DNA of 64,000 nt from an uncultured Oscillospiraceae bacterium (lineage in GTDB: Bacteria; Bacillota; Clostridia; Oscillospirales; Acutalibacteraceae): the NCBI GenBank assembly GCA_902492895.1, contig CABUNG010000005.1, positions 1 through 64,000 on the forward strand, read 5' to 3'. The notes under the pieces were generated by a model that was not told the DNA's origin, searched no databases, and saw only the letters and a list, made by a program, of their open reading frames with translations. Within the stretch, counting starts at the first letter, position 1, and each line of letters begins with the position of its first letter. Positions 63,397-64,000 of the stretch are shown in pieces. Both the position numbers and the translations under genes were made by a program.

Positions 63397-64000
63397 ATGG
63401 ATTTTCAGCGACTGGGCGAGCGATTCGGCATTTCCGGGCGTCTGGCGGGATGGCAGGAAATCTGCGCGGGGAATATCAACCGCACGTATGAAGTGACGTT
63501 TGAATCTCCCGAAGGGGGGGCGCGGGATAAATACACTTTTCAGCGGATCAACACCTATGTGTTCAAAAATCCGGAAGATGTGATGCACAATATCCTGGCG
63601 GTCACCGAACATATCAAGCATAAGCTGCTGGAGGAATACGGCAGCTACGACCGGCGGGTCCTGTCGTTCCTGACGGCGGAAAACGGGACGCCGTATCTGT
63701 ATACGAACGATCGGGATTTCTGGCGGGTTTACCGGTTCGTGGACGATGCTAAGGCGTACGACATCATTGAAAAACCCATCCATTTTTATGAAGCAGGCCG
63801 GGCTTTCGGGGAATTTCAGGGCTGGCTGTCCGATTTTCCCGTGGATGTTCTGGTCGAAACCATTCCCCAGTTTCATAACACCGTCCGCCGTATGCAAGAT
63901 TTCCGCCGGGCGGTGCAGGAGGATAAAGCCGGACGCCGCGGCACCGTGGAGCGGGAAATCACCTTCCTCCTTGAGCGGGAGATCGAGGCGGGCACCATCG
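63397..64000 (+). CDS. N-acetylhexosamine 1-kinase-like phosphotransferase (partial)
   Basis: 201 codons seen; the gene runs off the right edge (family about 360 residues). GAGGG lies 5 nt before the ATG at 63397. Aminoglycoside-phosphotransferase fold: the N-terminus CAGNINRTYEVTF, then YTFQRINTYVFKNPEDVMHN, WRVYRFVDD and EAGRAFGEFQGWLSDF closely resemble NahK, which phosphorylates GlcNAc or GalNAc at C1. The catalytic Asp would lie past the edge. The sugar is inferred from resemblance. Confidence 0.75.
   Translation, partial: MDFQRLGERFGISGRLAGWQEICAGNINRTYEVTFESPEGGARDKYTFQRINTYVFKNPEDVMHNILAVTEHIKHKLLEEYGSYDRRVLSFLTAENGTPYLYTNDRDFWRVYRFVDDAKAYDIIEKPIHFYEAGRAFGEFQGWLSDFPVDVLVETIPQFHNTVRRMQDFRRAVQEDKAGRRGTVEREITFLLEREIEAGTI

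Overview
The window is a GC-rich chromosomal segment spanning the replication origin of a member of the Bacillota, most likely class Clostridia and possibly the Oscillospiraceae/Ruminococcaceae group (the class is an inference from gene content; the family is a guess). Reasons: the classic gyrB-remB-recF-yaaA-dnaN-dnaA array diverging from rpmH-rnpA-yidD-yidC-jag; Bacillota-type neighbours darA-holB-ricT; RemB, AIM24, PduL and MltG; strong Shine-Dalgarno sequences; and sortase-type surface proteins. No rRNA, tRNA, transposase, phage or cas gene was seen.

Layout. Positions 1-4264 (minus) carry five tandem membrane proteins of YcxB-like type, the first running off the left edge. Positions 4274-10741 (minus) are gyrB, remB, recF, an S4-domain gene, dnaN and dnaA. 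The polarity switch and the oriC candidate intergenic regions lie at 9028-9400 and 10742-11112. Positions 11113-14174 (plus) are rpmH, rnpA, yidD, yidC and jag. Then come an ECF sigma factor with a membrane-anchored partner (14450-16302, minus), a glycolytic operon pgk-tpiA-AIM24-gpmI (16528-20859, minus), a DacF-like protein that has lost all three catalytic motifs (21098-22474, minus), and housekeeping genes: metallophosphoesterase, uracil-DNA glycosylase, pduL, a small HTH protein, dCMP deaminase, cdd, rsmA, ricT, holB and darA. A zinc-uptake operon znuA-znuC-znuB (29922-32424) sits behind a perfect 23-nt palindrome, followed by mltG.

From 33980 to 58353 there is an accessory block on the plus strand. 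It begins with a 1761-residue secreted calcineurin-like phosphoesterase/LamG protein with an NPQTG anchor and a smaller membrane-anchored relative. An AraC regulator follows, then a carbohydrate locus with two pairs of ABC permeases and two solute-binding proteins, one of them a 968-residue fusion to carbohydrate-binding-like modules. The locus also encodes an NHL/TPR/YIP1 membrane protein, a DUF5696-like protein, an alpha/alpha-barrel lipoprotein, a DUF4434-like TIM-barrel protein and an AGE-family epimerase. No ABC ATPase and no recognisable classical glycosidase is present, so the ATPase must come from elsewhere and the substrate is unknown. This block is the best candidate for an undescribed system.

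The right end holds a divergent RHH/HTH pair with a stem-loop around a start site, a hairpin-rich gene-free stretch, a cytidylate-kinase-like gene, the rpsF-ssb-rpsR operon (minus), a frameshift-free prfB, a pair of 44-bp repeats, and the start of an N-acetylhexosamine 1-kinase-like gene cut by the window edge.

Large open frames antisense to real genes are common because of the high GC content and were discarded. Functions are assigned from motifs read by eye; no database search was run.
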